This document shows, piece by piece, positions 58,436 through 58,482 of a stretch of 58,482 nt of DNA. The stretch is from NCBI GenBank assembly GCA_937927975.1, contig CALEZT010000022.1:1-58482 (forward strand). The letters run 5' to 3'. A program made the translations under genes and the position numbers. The DNA is from an uncultured Phycisphaerales bacterium (GTDB lineage Bacteria > Planctomycetota > Phycisphaerae > Sedimentisphaerales > Anaerobacaceae). The first letter of the stretch is position 1. Each line of letters starts with the position of its first letter. The notes below the pieces were generated by a model. That model made no database searches, was not told the origin of the DNA, and was given only the letters and a program-made list of their open reading frames with translations.

Positions 58436-58482
58436 AGATCGGAAGAGCACACGTCTGAACTCCAGTCACCGAATACGATCTC
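58436..58482. other. Illumina TruSeq adapter read-through
   Basis: The terminal 47 bases begin AGATCGGAAGAGCACACG and continue through TCTGAACTCCAGTCAC (ending 58469). Next come eight bases CGAATACG in the index position (58470-58477) and ATCTC, the start of the adapter's distal half. This is the standard read-1 adapter plus index layout, not genomic DNA. Confidence 0.97.

Noticed and set aside
1..58482. tRNA and rRNA genes
   Set aside because: No cloverleaf-type T-arm/CCA patterns or rRNA-like conserved stretches noticed; a tRNAscan/Infernal run would settle it.

Overview
The window looks like a complete contig from a GC-rich (roughly 60% GC) free-living heterotroph, most likely Planctomycetota, class Phycisphaerae (Sedimentisphaerales-like). 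This is inferred from gene content: an exported CE15-type glucuronoyl esterase, GLUG-repeat and parallel beta-helix proteins, Tat-exported Gfo/Idh/MocA oxidoreductases and TIM-barrel sugar isomerases, a HzsA-related cytochrome, DUF4056/DUF4416/DUF2752 proteins, a short dockerin-like C-terminal tail, and an archaeal-type phosphoglycerate-mutase relative set in the threonine pathway. No rRNA, tRNA or CRISPR was seen. The left end lies beside an IS1-like transposase. The right end runs into Illumina TruSeq adapter sequence (58436-58482), so the last bases are not genomic.

Layout. 1-1300: small ORF and transposase. 1333-2592: lipoprotein. 2956-7575: amino-acid operon hom, putative homoserine kinase, lysC, then a membrane-anchored nuclease. 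7588-12683 (minus): NtrC-type regulator, glmM, serA, DUF2752 protein. 12744-15355: inositol-monophosphatase-family enzyme and a beta-helix protein whose stop codons share CTAG. 15629-21203: CE15 esterase, exported AGE-family 2-epimerase, beta-propeller, an internally deleted flavin-oxidase remnant and a small conserved protein. 21210-24373: YhaM-like nuclease, hflK-hflC. 24378-27488 (minus): exported HELVH metalloprotease-like protein and GLUG protein. 27646-30333: proS and an exported isomerase, closed by a strong terminator. 30516-35797: DUF4056, DUF4416, WecA-like transferase, O-antigen ligase/TPR protein.

36078-44397 (minus) is the most unusual block: a YqiJ-type OB-fold membrane protein, a YqiK-type flotillin and a 1787-residue AAA+ 'DNA repair ATPase', packed as an operon, possibly headed by an 89-residue unknown protein. 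44459-46642 (minus): RsgA and a metallo-beta-lactamase-fold protein lacking two usual metal-ligand Asp residues. 46873-53436: Tat oxidoreductase, Tat TIM barrel, PhoPQ-related alpha/beta hydrolase, HzsA-related diheme protein. 53549-56822: GntP permease, Zn-dependent alcohol dehydrogenase and SDR, laid out like the E. coli idn (idonate/gluconate) genes. 56939-58429 (minus): serine hydrolase with its 5' end at the adapter.

Three features recur across genes. Imperfect inverted repeats built from GAAATCCGAA-type units lie between co-directional genes at three loci. Many gene starts have TTGNNN-N17-TANNNT promoter-like pairs. Several of these sit so close to the start codon that the transcripts would be leaderless.
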